A stretch of 64,000 nucleotides of DNA, taken from Sphagnum compactum. Taxonomy: Eukaryota; Bryophyta; Sphagnopsida; Sphagnales. A program made the position numbers and the translations under genes. Every line of letters begins with the position of its first letter. Position 1 is the first letter of the stretch. Location: NCBI GenBank assembly GCA_965153455.1, contig OZ234495.1, positions 4,154,001 through 4,218,000 on the forward strand, given 5' to 3'. A model generated the notes under the pieces. It searched no databases and was not told where the DNA came from. It saw only the letters and a list, made by a program, of their open reading frames with translations. Of the stretch, positions 23,130-34,977 are shown one piece after another.

Positions 23130-25992
23130 CTAGCTGCTTGCTGAATTGTGCCTATTTTCCCACATTTCCCCCAGGTCTGTTGACACCTCACTACTACTCG
23201 AGTGGCAGTCATCCTCCTTGTGACACACATTTGAGGATCCCCCTGCATCCAGACCTTGATATGGCTGGATTCCGGCCGTTGCTAAATGCAGACTTAGATT
23301 TGATTTGCTGCGAGAGTTTTCATAGTCTTCCCGCAAGCAATCGTATTGAATCATTTCAGGAAGAAGTCCAAGCAATGGGCTATCAGATAGCACAGGATCC
23401 TCTACCTCTTCAGCCCACATGTAAATGTGAGGATTCTTTGGATGTATTTTGAGGACATCAGCCATATCATGCAGAAACTGGAAAACAGGCAACAGGGCCG
23501 AGTGCCTTGACTTTTCATATCCATGTCTTGTAAGTGTGCTTGAGAGGGTGCAGCCTGCAAAGTCAAGGTACCATCCTTCAAGAAGCTCTGCCCATATCCC
23601 ACTTGGATTCTTCAGGAGCACCCAGAAAAGGACCTGTCGAAGCCCTGCTTTTGTTACGGAGAGCACCCTCAAATTCTTGGCAGATTGTACAAGCTTGAGA
23701 CAATCTGTGGCAGCAAATGCTGTTTGATCTATGACTTCAGGCATTGCTAGTACTACTGCCTTAAGATTCTCATACCCTTCCAAGGGTAAGGTGTGGCCTT
23801 TCCTTTTCTTGTAGACTTCAAAAAACTCTGCCACAGGAAGACCATTTCCAATATAGTTGTCACTACCCAGTATCAGCCTAAGTTCATGCTTGATTTTTGG
23901 AGAGGGAGAGGGATTCAATAAATTAGAGTTTGAATTGCAAGCTTCACTGTCACTCAACTTGTTTGCCCAACTCCCAATTTGAAGGCTCTGGCTTTGACTT
24001 TGACTGCTTGTTTTGAGTCCAGAAATGCTGAGCTTCACGTCACAGGGTTTGAGTGAAGTCAAATCTTTGGACTCAACCTCATTGTCAGAGCAAGTGCCAT
24101 CACCAACATTGCAATCCAATAGGTCAAGAAGTGGAAATTCACCATCCCTCAATTTCACCACTAGTGATCCATCTTCTCGACATCCAAGGCGTACAAAATC
24201 ATCCATATCATGCAATAACATTTGCAGCTCTGAAGAATCAGCAAGTTGAAATTCTGAACCCTTACCACAAAGCAGTCCTTGGGTGGTGGCATCTAAATCA
24301 TAGACGTATCCATTTGCTTTAAACATATCTGCCAGTTTCCCAGAAAGGGTTTGTTCAAGGCATTGGACAAGCTCAAAAGGGTCTGGTCCTTCGGGGTAAC
24401 GGGCCAGCAAGATAGCAAAAACTGCTGACCGCAAGCCAGTGGTGACAGTATTGACAACACGCCAATTTTCATGGGTTTCTGCAGGGAACACATAACCCGG
24501 TAGGTGGCTTCTTTGAAGGAAAATATCTTCCCAACACTGTACAAGTGCTTCAATTGAGGAAAATCCCATTGCATTTAGATCAAGAGTGGTGGAAAACATC
24601 TTTTCATAGATTTCTGATATCCTCAAAAGCTCTGCACCTTGGCCCTCATTGTGCAATGCTAATAGTAATCTGAGTCGCAATCTCACTTGTCGGGCAACAT
24701 CTTCTCCAGACCATGGAAAGTCATGACAATCTTCAGACATTTGTAATTCAGAGGCTCTCAAGACTTGTAGGTCTGCAAGCTCTTCTAGGCACATACCTCC
24801 TGGCCCAATTCTTGCATCTGCTAGAACAAAGACTTACTCTTAAACCATGGCTTCCATGTGTAATCAACAAACTTCAAATCTCTTACAAAAATGGCAGAAA
24901 GATAGATCTTCCTGCAAAAGGGATCATTACTGGCAGGATAAAAACGTGTGAAAGTTCTCTCAAATCTATAATCAAAGTGAGACCCTCTTTGTGATTTTAC
25001 TGATGTGACGCTTGGCTTCATGATGGCCTCCAACCCATGGCACATGACATGATCATGACAAGAGCTTACTCTTAGAGTGGAAAGAATGGAAGAGTTTGGA
25101 GTCATGCACCTTCAGTGACATCACTTGCCATGTCTGCTTGTGGTGGTGCTACTGAATAGCTGCTCCATTGCTGATGATTGTATTTTGTGTCCGCTGTCTT
25201 TTCCTCATTAACCACACAGTGCTTGCCTTCTCTGAGAGGCAAAAGCCTCTTGTCAGCTCTTCCAAGAAGCAACCCATCTGTGAAAGCGGGGTCTTCTGCT
25301 CTCTTAGACAGATACACACGATTCTCCAGCCCAACCTCACTGATGTAAGCTATGTCAGGCATGTCAGTGAGCATGCACTCCACATTGGGGGAATGATAGC
25401 CATGATCTGTAAGAATCTTGCATAGTGGTTCCATGAGTAGCCTGGAGCATTCCTCTTCCATTTGGCTGAATCCAAGGCCTCCAGGATGTTGCACTAGGAC
25501 ATCATAAACAATCCTGCGCAGACCAGATCGAATGCCTGCTACAACCCTATGATTCTTGGATGAGTCCACCAGATGGATTCTCCTTTGTTCACTCAGGATT
25601 ACACGCTCCACCACATGTGGCATGGCTCGACACAACCTTGCTGCATTGCTGAACCCTGAATCCTCAATTTTCTTTCCAAATGTCTTCTCATACAAGCTCA
25701 CGAAGGTGGAGAGATGTCGGCCCTTCACTTCAAACAGAGGTGAAATTGCAATCACCCGCACTTCATATTGTAGCCTTGCACGGAAGTCTGGTTCTCGTGC
25801 TAAATACCTCATGCATTCATCTTCCCAGAGTTCATGAAAGTTCACATCTTCTTTGAAACTCAAGTCAGATGCTGCTGCTCTTGACTCATCGCTACCACTG
25901 TTGTTGTTTTCCTTTCGCATCATCATCATCATACCTTCACTTGTCTTATGACAATTCTCGTCCTCAGGTAGAGCTGGTTCAATCTCACCCAT
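23130..25992 (-). CDS. 857-aa protein with three tandem pairs of OST-HTH/LOTUS-like domains
   Basis: Exon 1 is 25992-25110 and exon 2 is 24820-23130. The 289-bp GT-AG intron joins in phase to give 857 codons plus stop. After an acidic, Met- and Asn-rich N-terminus, six related segments alternate. A-type segments end with a conserved Gly-Phe/Tyr and a tryptophan- or MP-containing helix: about 80-132 (FEVKGRHLSTFVSLYEKTFG, later AMPHVVERV), 340-398 (SEIYEKMFSTTLDLNAMGFS) and 603-660 (VAEFFEVYKKRKGHTLPLEG, then AMPEVI). B-type segments follow: about 153-217 (GLRRIVYDVLVQHPGGLGF, TDHGYHS, MPDIAYI), 422-505 (GLRSAVFAILLARYPEG, MDDFVRL) and 680-755 (GLRQVLFWVLLKNPSG, TRHGYE, MADVLKI). The A pattern fits OST-HTH/LOTUS winged helices, which bind RNA (including G-quadruplexes) or partner proteins. 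No NYN nuclease domain is visible. Ser-rich low-complexity linkers separate pairs 2 and 3 and form the C-terminus. The function is unknown; an RNA-binding or scaffold role is inference. Confidence 0.75.
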
Positions 25993-27345
25993 GATGCCTG
26001 AAATGATTTCCCCTTAGCTACCGTTAACAAAGGGAATCTGTACAAGATTTGTGGAACCTGGTAAGACAACACATGATGAGCTCGAAACTATCGACAGCAG
26101 AATTGTCTATCTGAAAGAGCCATCAGAACTCACACAAGATCGGATGCAAAGTCAAGACTGTAGATTATTCGGATCTTGAAGAGACACCAGATGCTGCATG
26201 CTCCAAGCTAAAGAGCTCGAGACAAGGTTCATAGATCTAATGCATGAAGGAATCTTCATCAGCAACAAGATCCAAAGGAAGTCCTTTCCACAAGATAATT
26301 GTTGTGTATTTTTTTGCTACATAACTGCATTGGTGGTTGTTTCGAATCTAACAACCACCAATGCAGTTATGTATGAGGAAATCTTAGAGATACCTTCCCG
26401 AGGAGCTTTCTTGCACGTCCTTATCGAGAACTTTGTTTGACCGCAAATCTCTGCTCAGTCTCTGGAGTTTCTTCACGGCTTTTTTGAATTCTTAAGACTC
26501 AAACCTCATCAAAGCTAGCATCTGCTTGCCATGATCGGCGCGAGCTCGTTTCTTCACTACGTATGTCGGTTGTTATCCCCATTACCAGCAGCAATTATGT
26601 GCAACAGTGCAGCCTGGCGTCACTAGCTGGATGCCCATAGAGGTATGGGAGCTTCTTGCATTCGAACGTTCAGATGCTTGCTCTTCTTCCTGATTCACGC
26701 GTCATTTCTTGGGTGTGCAAGAGATCCTTAAAAATTTGTATGGCTTGTGAAATGGCCCAATGCTTGAATTACATGGGCATCAAAACATTCTGAAGTTTTG
26801 ACAACAACAACACGGTGTGGAGGCGCTCCCTTTTTTCTGCTCTCTGAGATAGATCCTTGCGCTTGTAGATTGTAAACGTGTGCGTGCAAATACCTCTGTA
26901 TCGATTTTCCTGCACCACAAGAGAAACGCCCCATTGAGAGAGAGACGAGAAGGAGAAGAAGAAGATTGAGTTTGATTCTTTTTTTGGTAAAGGATCTTCA
27001 ACCTCCATTGTCTGAGCAGAAATCTTTTGGATATATTTAAGCGATGTCATCCTGGATTTCTCCCAAGAAATTGATAAGACGAGGACACAATAATCAAGGC
27101 TGACACAAAAATGGAAAAACAATGAAAGAACAAAAATTCTCGCCAAACTCTATGCAGCAGATTCCAACAGCACACACCACCATGCTGCTGCTTCGTCTTC
27201 TTCAGGTCTTCTTCTTTCTTCTTCGTCTTCTTTTTCCGACCACAAAATTACGAATTCCCTTTCCCAAAAACAAGTGACAAAACAATAAACTCTAACGCAA
27301 TTATCTCAACAATTGCAATGGTGGAAACAAACAAATCAACCCACA
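25993..27345 (-). promoter_or_regulatory. Upstream region of the LOTUS-like gene
   Basis: This is the non-coding 5' region of the gene starting at 25992. It contains the 23-bp perfect hairpin at 26318-26373 and CTT/GAA-rich simple sequence at about 26940-26975 and 27187-27245. Open frames on the minus strand at 26728-27146 are low-complexity and match nothing recognised. Which part is promoter and which 5'UTR cannot be told. Confidence 0.4.
26318..26373. repeat. Perfect 23-bp inverted repeat with 10-nt loop
   Basis: Left arm 26318-26340 (begins TACATAACTGCATTGG) and right arm 26351-26373 (ends CCAATGCAGTTATGTA) are exact reverse complements around a 10-nt loop. As RNA it would form a stable short hairpin. 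It lies about 330 bp upstream of the LOTUS-like start codon. Confidence 0.9.
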
Positions 27346-27722
27346 AGGTCATCGTCCAATGCAAATGTTAACTCAAACAAGAACCAATGTCACATGCACA
27401 AGGTCATCGTCCAATGCAAATGTTACCTCCAACAAGAACCAACGTCACATGCACTAGGTCATCGTCCAATGCAAATGTTACCTCCAACAAGAACCAATAT
27501 CACATGCACGAGGTCATCGTCCAATGCAGATGTTACCTCCAACAAGAACCAATATATCACATGCACGAGGTCATCGTCAATGCAGATGTTACCTCCAACA
27601 AGAACCAATATGTCACATGCACGAGGTCATCGTCCCATGGAGATCTTACCTCCAACAAGAACCAATATGTCACATGCACGAGGTCATCGTCCCATGCAGA
27701 TCTTACCTCCAACAACAACAAC
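27346..27722. repeat. Minisatellite, seven copies of a 55-57-bp unit
   Basis: Copies start at 27346, 27401, 27456, 27511, 27568, 27624 and 27681. Each begins AGGTCATCGTCCAATGCA, continues with TGTTACCTCCAACAAGAACC and ends near CACATGCACG. The last copy runs into a short AAC-trinucleotide repeat (about 27711-27729). Unit lengths of 55, 56 and 57 bp break any reading frame, so the long open frames here are by-products of the repeat. Confidence 0.95.
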
Positions 27723-28156
27723 AACAACAGAGGATACCCAAAATCTGAGACAGAGGTGAGAGAAGCAATAGCAAAGGGTAGAATGCAAAAGCTGTGATTG
27801 TTCAGACGCTGGAACGGTATCCAAATTACGCCCACCCAAAAATGGTGCATGGGCGTCCAACGGCAACATAGAAACTTTTTTCATTAACTTCCAATAGGTA
27901 CTACTTTGAACTTCCAATGGGTGCCAACTTTTGGGGGAATATGTTTTTGATAATCCTAAATTTCTGATTTTTAACCAATGAGATTTTTTTGGCAAATGGG
28001 AGATGGAGACAGAGAGAATGAAGCAACAAAGGAAAAAGTTGGTTTTGCAAAATGGGATTTGTTTTTTCCAAAGATGGGAATGTAGTAGGTACACAAACAT
28101 GTCAAAATTTTACATGAACAAACATCTTTGTGTTTTGTGCTTTACCACAATCTTTA

Positions 28157-28454
28157 TTGGCCTTGCCTACCAAGGCAAGGATATTGTGTTTAGATTCATT
28201 ATAGAGTATAGTAGCTTAAGGGATTTTGGCCCCTAGGTAATAATAGGTCTATATTTTTGAAAGAGAATGTTTTGGCGTCTGTTGAAACTTGAGACTAGTG
28301 ACAAAGTTATAATATCTTGAAGGATTTTGGTTTTTTAAGAGGATTCTTCGAAGATTGTATTTTTGCATGGTGAAATATTTCATAATTTTTCTTTGGCCTT
28401 AAGATACTTTTTATTGTAAATGGCAAGGCCGCAGTGTGACACTTCCCCTTGTTA
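28157..28454 (+). repeat. Dispersed repeat copy 1 (palindrome-headed family)
   Basis: It begins with TTGGCCTTGCCTACCAAGGC, which contains the interrupted palindrome CCTTGCCT-ACCA-AGGCAAGG. It continues through TTTAGATTCATTATAGAGTA and TTTTGGCCCCTA, and ends near AATGGCAAGGCC and GTGTGACAC. A second copy in the same orientation lies at 46438-46759. The two align along their length with substitutions and small indels. It may be a non-autonomous element; no target-site duplication was established. Confidence 0.7.
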
Positions 28455-29133
28455 TGATTATGTCTTGTTTCTTTCATTAATTTTTTCTTGGAGGGTGAGG
28501 TGGTGGACAAGTGTGGGGGCATTTTGAACACATTTTGATGAGAGAGATCACAGAACTTGTAGTTGTTTTCATTTGGTTGCACATTTTGAAGAATGTTCAC
28601 CAGGTCGGCTGTAAATTGAAGAATGGGAAGTTGCTCTCGTGTTTTGAGGATTCTCCATTATGTGTTATTTTTATGATTGTTATTGGCCCCTTTTTGCGAT
28701 GAGTAAAATAGACCTGTACTGTGTTGCACCATTGTGTCACATGCATTGAAGACCATGTAGTTTTGGGGTCAATTTTGTACTACCTTGATTATTATATACC
28801 TAGAGCAATTTAAGTAAATATATATATGTTTTTGTTACTATGTAGTGTTTTGTGTGACTTTCAGTAGTTTAAACATCTTTCCCAATATGGATCAGTTGCA
28901 AATCTGTTGTCCAGGCCAAAAATAGTGGAGCCCATTTTTGGATTAGAATTTCTATGCAACCAATGAGAAGTTGCATCGTGGAGTGAAGGGACCTCTCTTT
29001 TTTCTCCTGTGGGGGGTAGGTCAAAGCAAAGAGTTGCCAAATTCCTCACATGTTCCTCAAAGCATTCTCAATAGCACTCACTTTTACCCCATATGCTTTG
29101 GCAAATGTTGTCCTCCATTCACCTATATAGGCA

Positions 29134-29168
29134 TGGGTTTAGGGTTTAGGGGTTTAGGGTTTAGGGTT
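29134..29168. repeat. Interstitial telomere-type TTTAGGG repeats
   Basis: About four to five units of the plant telomere heptamer, one with an extra G, lie in the sequence GGGTTTAGGGTTTAGGGG and its continuation. An interstitial stretch this short may derive from double-strand-break repair or chance expansion. Confidence 0.85.
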
Positions 29169-29707
29169 GAAGAATGGGCTAAACCTTTGAAGGGAACCAA
29201 AGGGAGGGAACTCTATGCTTCAAAATAGAACCTTCTGTTTTGGGGAGCCTCCATAGTTTCATTTCGTTTTGAGTGATGGGCCAATTAAATTGGCTCATTG
29301 CAAGAGAAAAAAAAAGAAAAAGATTTGAGGTGAATAGGGGAGGTGAATAGGATGAAAAGTTGGTCCCACATTTTGAGGGATGTTTACTAGGTGTACTGTG
29401 AATTGTACAGTTATTTTGTCGATGAAAACTTTAGGGAATGTTTCATATTTTTTTAACTGTTATATGATGAGTTTTTTTTTTCAATGTAGGACTTCATGAT
29501 CAAAACCTGTAGTCTGCTGTTGTTTTGATGTGAGAAGCACTACCAGAGTCATGATTTAGGACAACTATCCATCAGATTTCAATGTTTCACATATTTGCTA
29601 TGTACTTAACCAAAAACATATTTTCAATAAGTTTTATTACCTACTTTATTATCCTAAAATAATTTTGAAGCATATTACCAATCAGTAACACTGTCCCACA
29701 TATGGTA

Positions 29708-30093
29708 GAGCATCTCTAGCGGTGCTCAGTATGTGACCCTGTGAAAATATTTTTCACATCCAAGTTTTGTTATGTACTCTTTTGCAACCCCACCCATAAA
29801 ACTGAAAGGGGGACAGCAAATAGGTGGAGGACTACTAATAGCAAACCACCTGGACCAATCATTATGATGCACGAATCAGAAACACTGAGTTGCAGTTAGA
29901 TCATATGTATTACACTTTATTTTCAGGTGCAAAGCGCTGCTCCGCCCTTTACCAGGTAGGGGCAACCTGCACCATTATGCTGCGACAATACCATTTTCCT
30001 GAGCCAAACCAGCATGTGTTGGATTTTCTTCATCTAGTCTTTCTAGTCTTACTGTGCAGAGTCACATATCGAACACCACCGCTGGAGATGCTC
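29708..30093. mobile_element. MITE copy 1, PIF/Harbinger-like termini
   Basis: The left terminus GAGCATCTCTAGCGGTGCTC, followed by AGTATGTGAC, is matched in inverse at the right end (GTCACATATCGAACACCACC then GCTGGAGATGCTC). The terminal inverted repeat is therefore about 30 bp with a few mismatches. The element is 386 bp and non-coding (the apparent frame at 29890-30333 overlaps its end). The right flank is TTA and the left flank GTA, compatible with a decayed 3-bp TWA target duplication as used by PIF/Harbinger elements. A related copy in inverse orientation lies at 41159-41488. Confidence 0.8.
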
Positions 30094-33049
30094 TTACAAG
30101 TTTTGAGGTGTCAGAGAATTTGGTTCTCCATTGTTGGAGAATGGGGCATGAATGATTTTTTTTTGAGTGCAACAAATCATGGGCACATTCCATGGTTCTA
30201 TTTCACTAAATTGTCATTCATTTATGATGAGATGGTACTTCACATGATCACAATCACACAGTACATTGTCTCTGGAATGCATGTCCAATTGCATGCAATG
30301 CACATCTCACTACACAGTCTCAATGCAAAATGAATTCATTTCAAATATGTTTATGTTAAGTTTGGCTGAAATGAAAATCAAAGAAATTTAAAGATGCAAA
30401 TGGAACTTTTTTTTTCCTTGTGTCTCGTTACCATGGTCCTTTTGTTTTTCAAATTCCTCAAGTACGTCCACTGGTGAGGATCCCCAAACATTTTTACAAA
30501 ATGTTTCTACAAGTGGTGAACTAGGAAGTACCTAGGTCTACATGTGGATAATTTAATTATTTTTATTATTTTAAATGGTATAAAATCCCTAAAAATCGCA
30601 AATTTTTCATTCTTTTTCATTTTCTGAAAAAATCCCCAAGTTGCAAAATTTTGCCCAGGAAAAAAGATTGAACTTGTTACCAATTGCAACAAATGGTTAT
30701 AAAGGTGATCATTTCATATTTTATCTAACCAAAACAAACCTTCTCCAAGTTCTTAAAGTCTTGAATTCACATTGACTTGGAGCACCTTTAAAAAAACTCA
30801 ATTCAAGCCAAAATAATTTAATAAGAGAATAGTAAATTTGATTCATGAAACATAGTTGCCTTTCAAAAGCAATATTATTATTTTAAAGATTTAATTATTT
30901 AAATTATTTCTTAGAATTTCTCGTTTAAAAATGTTGAATATCCTTTATTTGCTTCATTTGAGCTTCAAAGCTGGAATTTTGAATGAATTTGTAACAAATG
31001 TCTTAATTTTTTAAGAAAAAGTAGTTTGACGGCAAAAGTATTCACCTTGCTTCCATGACCTGCTTGGTTTGAGTTCAAATTTGCCATGTATTTTAGGTCG
31101 TACATGTTACTTCATAAGCAGATTGCAAATATATGATTGTTATGTAAGTAGTATACATGATTTTTGGAGTACAATGATCGATTTCAAAAATTTCAAAATT
31201 AAATAAATTAGGTATTTACATATGTACAAAATTGTAGAGGAATTAGGATTTAAAATGTTTTAAAAATAGATTTAGCATTTTTTGTAAATTTTAATTTTAA
31301 ATTCTCTTTCTAATTAGATATTTTTACCATATTATGAATTCAAAGTATTTTTAATTCTCAGAAATATTATTATTAGAAATGATAAATGAAAAATAACCAT
31401 GAATTTATTTTTTCGTGGTAAAATTTTGCAACTTGGTGATTTGCTTTTCAAAAAATGAAAAAACCACAAAATGTTTGTGATTTTTACGAATTTTCGGTCA
31501 TTTTTTGAAATAAAAATAATTTTATTTATTGCTTGTACCAAAGTTTTTGTAAAAATGCTACATCCCACCTAGGATAATTGCCATTTACTGCTAGGGATCC
31601 TTGCCATTGGACTTACTTTAGGAATTTAAAAAAAAAACCAAGTACACATGTGTACCAACCATGTACGTCCACTTGGTCAATAACATTTCTAATTCACTAA
31701 TCATTTCTGGTTCATGTTTTTCATTACAAATTCACAGTGAATTTTCATGAATTTCATTATAAAATGAGTGAAACGTTTGGTGAATTATGTTCATATCTTC
31801 TTATGGCAAGTGTATAAGTTCAACCCATCACTTTCATATAACATTCAGTGTGATCATCATGATCTTAGGGGAAAGAAACCGTGCAACTTGAATGTGTTTA
31901 GGACAATGAACCCAATTTTTCAATTTTGCAATGTTCCATGCACATTATTGTTATCAAAAACCAAGAAATTTTGGAAATATTAACAATTTGAATATCTGTT
32001 AAACATGTGAATATAATATTACATCAAATCATGATACTATTCAAGACATTTAACATGTATATGTGGATAATTGTTTTTGTGACTTCAAGTTACAATCATT
32101 TTATGATTTATTTTTATTAAAAAAAAATAACTTGTGATGACATGCTATCATCAAAAGTTTAAAAAGGTAAAAGATTACAACAGTTTAATTACAATAGTTC
32201 TAATTCTTATTGTGTGGTCAAGCACTTTCCATTAGAATGCTGCAATTGGGTTCAAAATATGTATATGTAATTAATGTTAAAAATGTTGAGAGCAATTCAT
32301 ATGTAAAGACCTTTTGGGAACACACCGTCTGATAAAGAAAAATAACATGTGTCATCCTTTCATAATTCACAAGTTGATTCACTATCAAAACAACTTTGCA
32401 TTTTATCAATGTTTTGACCTAGCTATGAGATGACTATGAGCACAACAAGATTCAACAATGTAATGAAAAGTTGTTATTGAGGCAGAATATGGTAGACTCA
32501 TGTAAAAAGAGACCTTTAGGTTCTCTTTTCATCAGGTAATTGTGATTATTGTTAAACATAATGTGTTATGATCCCAACAACCTAATAGAAAGCCATTGAT
32601 ATAAGGCCTTGTTTCTTGATGCAGGGACATGCGCCTTTCATTGAGGAACTACCATTACATCGCAAATATGTAATTAATCAATGTTAAAAAGTATGGAAAC
32701 ATGTTTCCGTAGAAAAAACTATGGATGTTACTTTGTGTTGAATTTATTTGATTCATAACTCTCTCCGCTCTTGCATTTGATCAATGCTTGACTAATAAAA
32801 TTGTGTGATTATATTTTGTCAATGCTTGACTAATAGAGTTGTGAGGTGATTCTGAACACAACTAGTTGAAACAAAATAATGGATAACTAATATGAATATA
32901 ATAGCTCTCCATATGTCTTAAACACGTAAATACTTAGTATCTTTTAAAGCTCAACTCATAGTACAATGAAATAGGCTATATTGTGATTTTTAAAAAACAA
33001 ATTATGACTTGATAATGACACATCAAATAGGAATGCCATAAGTGGATGA

Positions 33050-33370
33050 GCCATAATAAGTGTTGTTCATATACCCCCTCCCAAATATAATTTCAACCTT
33101 TGTTGATATCGTTCTTCTTTAGATTGGTTCTCTATTGCCGTCAAGTACAAACTCCCACCCAAATCGTTCCCAGTCCCCTTATCCCTCTATGTCATTGCAT
33201 GCTTTATTTTGGTGTATTGGCATACACTTCTCTGATTAACATAGCATTTGGAGCCTATGACCATACTCCACATGGCCAAAAATGTTTTTGAACTTTTTAA
33301 ATTTGTTACATCAATTTATAATTTTAAAAACCATTTTTTGGCTTATTATGCATTTAAGGCATCTAACTTT
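33050..33370 (+). repeat. Diverged dispersed repeat copy A
   Basis: It shares ordered blocks with 43275-43610: CCCCTCCCAAA versus CCCTCCCCAAAA, TTGCATGC, GAGCCTATGACC versus GAGTCTATGACC, CTCCACATGG versus CTGCACATGG, and TTTTTTGGCTT before GCATTTAAGG. It is probably a fragment of an old interspersed element. No coding function was seen. Confidence 0.55.
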
Positions 33371-34726
33371 GAAACTCTAGTCATCCTAGTTATTATTAAA
33401 TCAATATGAGGTCTAACATTTATGTTATTAGTTTGTTGCAATCTTTTATTTTTCAAAATTTAAGGTCTTAGTTTGGCAAACCTTTCTTTTTTCATTTTTT
33501 TTTGGCTAGGATGTGATAATTTGCCAAAAATAAAAACACTAGCTATGATATATAGTTGTAATATGAGTTAATTATGTTCAAAATAATTCTTCATTACACA
33601 ACTTGTATGGTATGAATAATTACATATGATGAGATAATTGGTTAATTTTTCTTTTTAAATTGAGAACATATTTGATTTGTTACTTTTTTGTCTCTAAATC
33701 ACATGGAAATATGGATTCATCTACTTTGCAAATTATGGTAAGATTTGGTGTGCTTTAATAGGTTGGGGTACCATGAAATAATTATTAAAAAACCTTTTTA
33801 GGACTAAATAGGACTTGATTACCATAGTACCTTGGCAACTTTGGCATGATTTATTATTTTTTTTTTTTAAACTGAAATTTTTTAAAAATATTTTTCTCAA
33901 AAACAATTGTGTAAACATTTAAGGATCTTTGAAAATATTCAGGGATATTATATTTTTGGAAATGAAATATTCCAAATTAATTAATTATTTGGTAGACATG
34001 CATTGAAGCTGCTTAACTACCCCTATACTGCAGTATCCTATGTCCATTTGTTGGATTATGGCAACCAAAAATGTTCTGAAAATAATTTTTCGCATTTTAT
34101 TTTGTTTCAATATTGACCAGTGAATGTTGCATGTTAGGCAGAAATGGTCAACATTGGTCAAAGAATGCTATTTACTAGCCTACTTCTATGATATGAGGTT
34201 GATTTTAATCAAAAGGGTCTTCAATAATCTTCAATAATGATATTTTAGTATGGTTAAAGTTTAAATTATTTAGCATGGGCAAACCAATCATAATAATTTA
34301 GCATTCCAAGAGAGATTTAGCAATAAAGGGCTAGTGAAAAATATATTTTAAAATGCTACCAATCCAAAATCTGGGTCAAAATATGTTGAAACTTTTTCTT
34401 TTTTTTGAAATTTGGCAAATGTTTTCCCAAACAAGGAATACAAGACAAAAATATTTTTATTTTTCACATTTGTACAAAATTTCACACCTAAATAAAGCCC
34501 GATCCATATCCATAAAGCACTGCCTGGATTTTTCTTTTGTATTTTCAACTCCATTATCGGTCTAAAAAAACCTGTTTTCAGCAAGCGGGATCTTTTGCAG
34601 TGGAAGGTACCAGCCAGGCTGTATTGGGATCTTCTGACTAGCGGAAGGTGCCAGCCAGCCTGTCATTATTTTTAAAAAGTGAAAAAATCCCAGCGCTGCT
34701 TCACCTATAAAAAGGACCTGAGCAAT

Positions 34727-34977
34727 GAGTACAGGCCCTTCCATGATTTTCAACCTGTTCCCTTGGCCTAGAAGCCTCAGGCACAGATCTCAAATCACCA
34801 AAGGGCCTGTACTCAGGGGATGCATGAAATGTCCGTCCGGCTTAAATAGACAGATGATGGGATGGATGAAATGTCCGTCCGATAATAGATGGATGACGAG
34901 ATGCATGAAATGTTCGTCCGACTTGAATAGACAGATGATGAGATGGATGAAATGTCTGTCCAATTGGATGATGAGAC
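34727..34977. repeat. 14-bp inverted repeat followed by a short minisatellite
   Basis: Arms GAGTACAGGCCCTT (34727-34740) and AAGGGCCTGTACTC (34801-34814) are perfect reverse complements 60 bp apart. Immediately after, four copies of a 35-42-bp unit start at 34819, 34861, 34900 and 34942 (GATGCATGAAATGTCCGTCC or GATGGATGAAATGTCCGTCC). The units alternate in type, suggesting amplification of an 81-bp dimer. Confidence 0.8.

Noticed and set aside
27313-27850. Long repetitive frames (97-148 aa) and CRISPR-like regular repeats
   Set aside because: They are created by the 55-57-bp minisatellite. Unit lengths not divisible by three and near-identical whole units (no unique spacers) rule out coding or CRISPR.
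29890-30333. 147-aa plus-strand frame
   Set aside because: It starts inside the MITE and crosses its terminal inverted repeat, with no domain similarity.
31020-31085. tRNA-like segment with GGTTTGAGTTCAAATTTGCC
   Set aside because: A B-box-like motif is present but the acceptor stem does not pair; treated as chance or an old SINE fragment.
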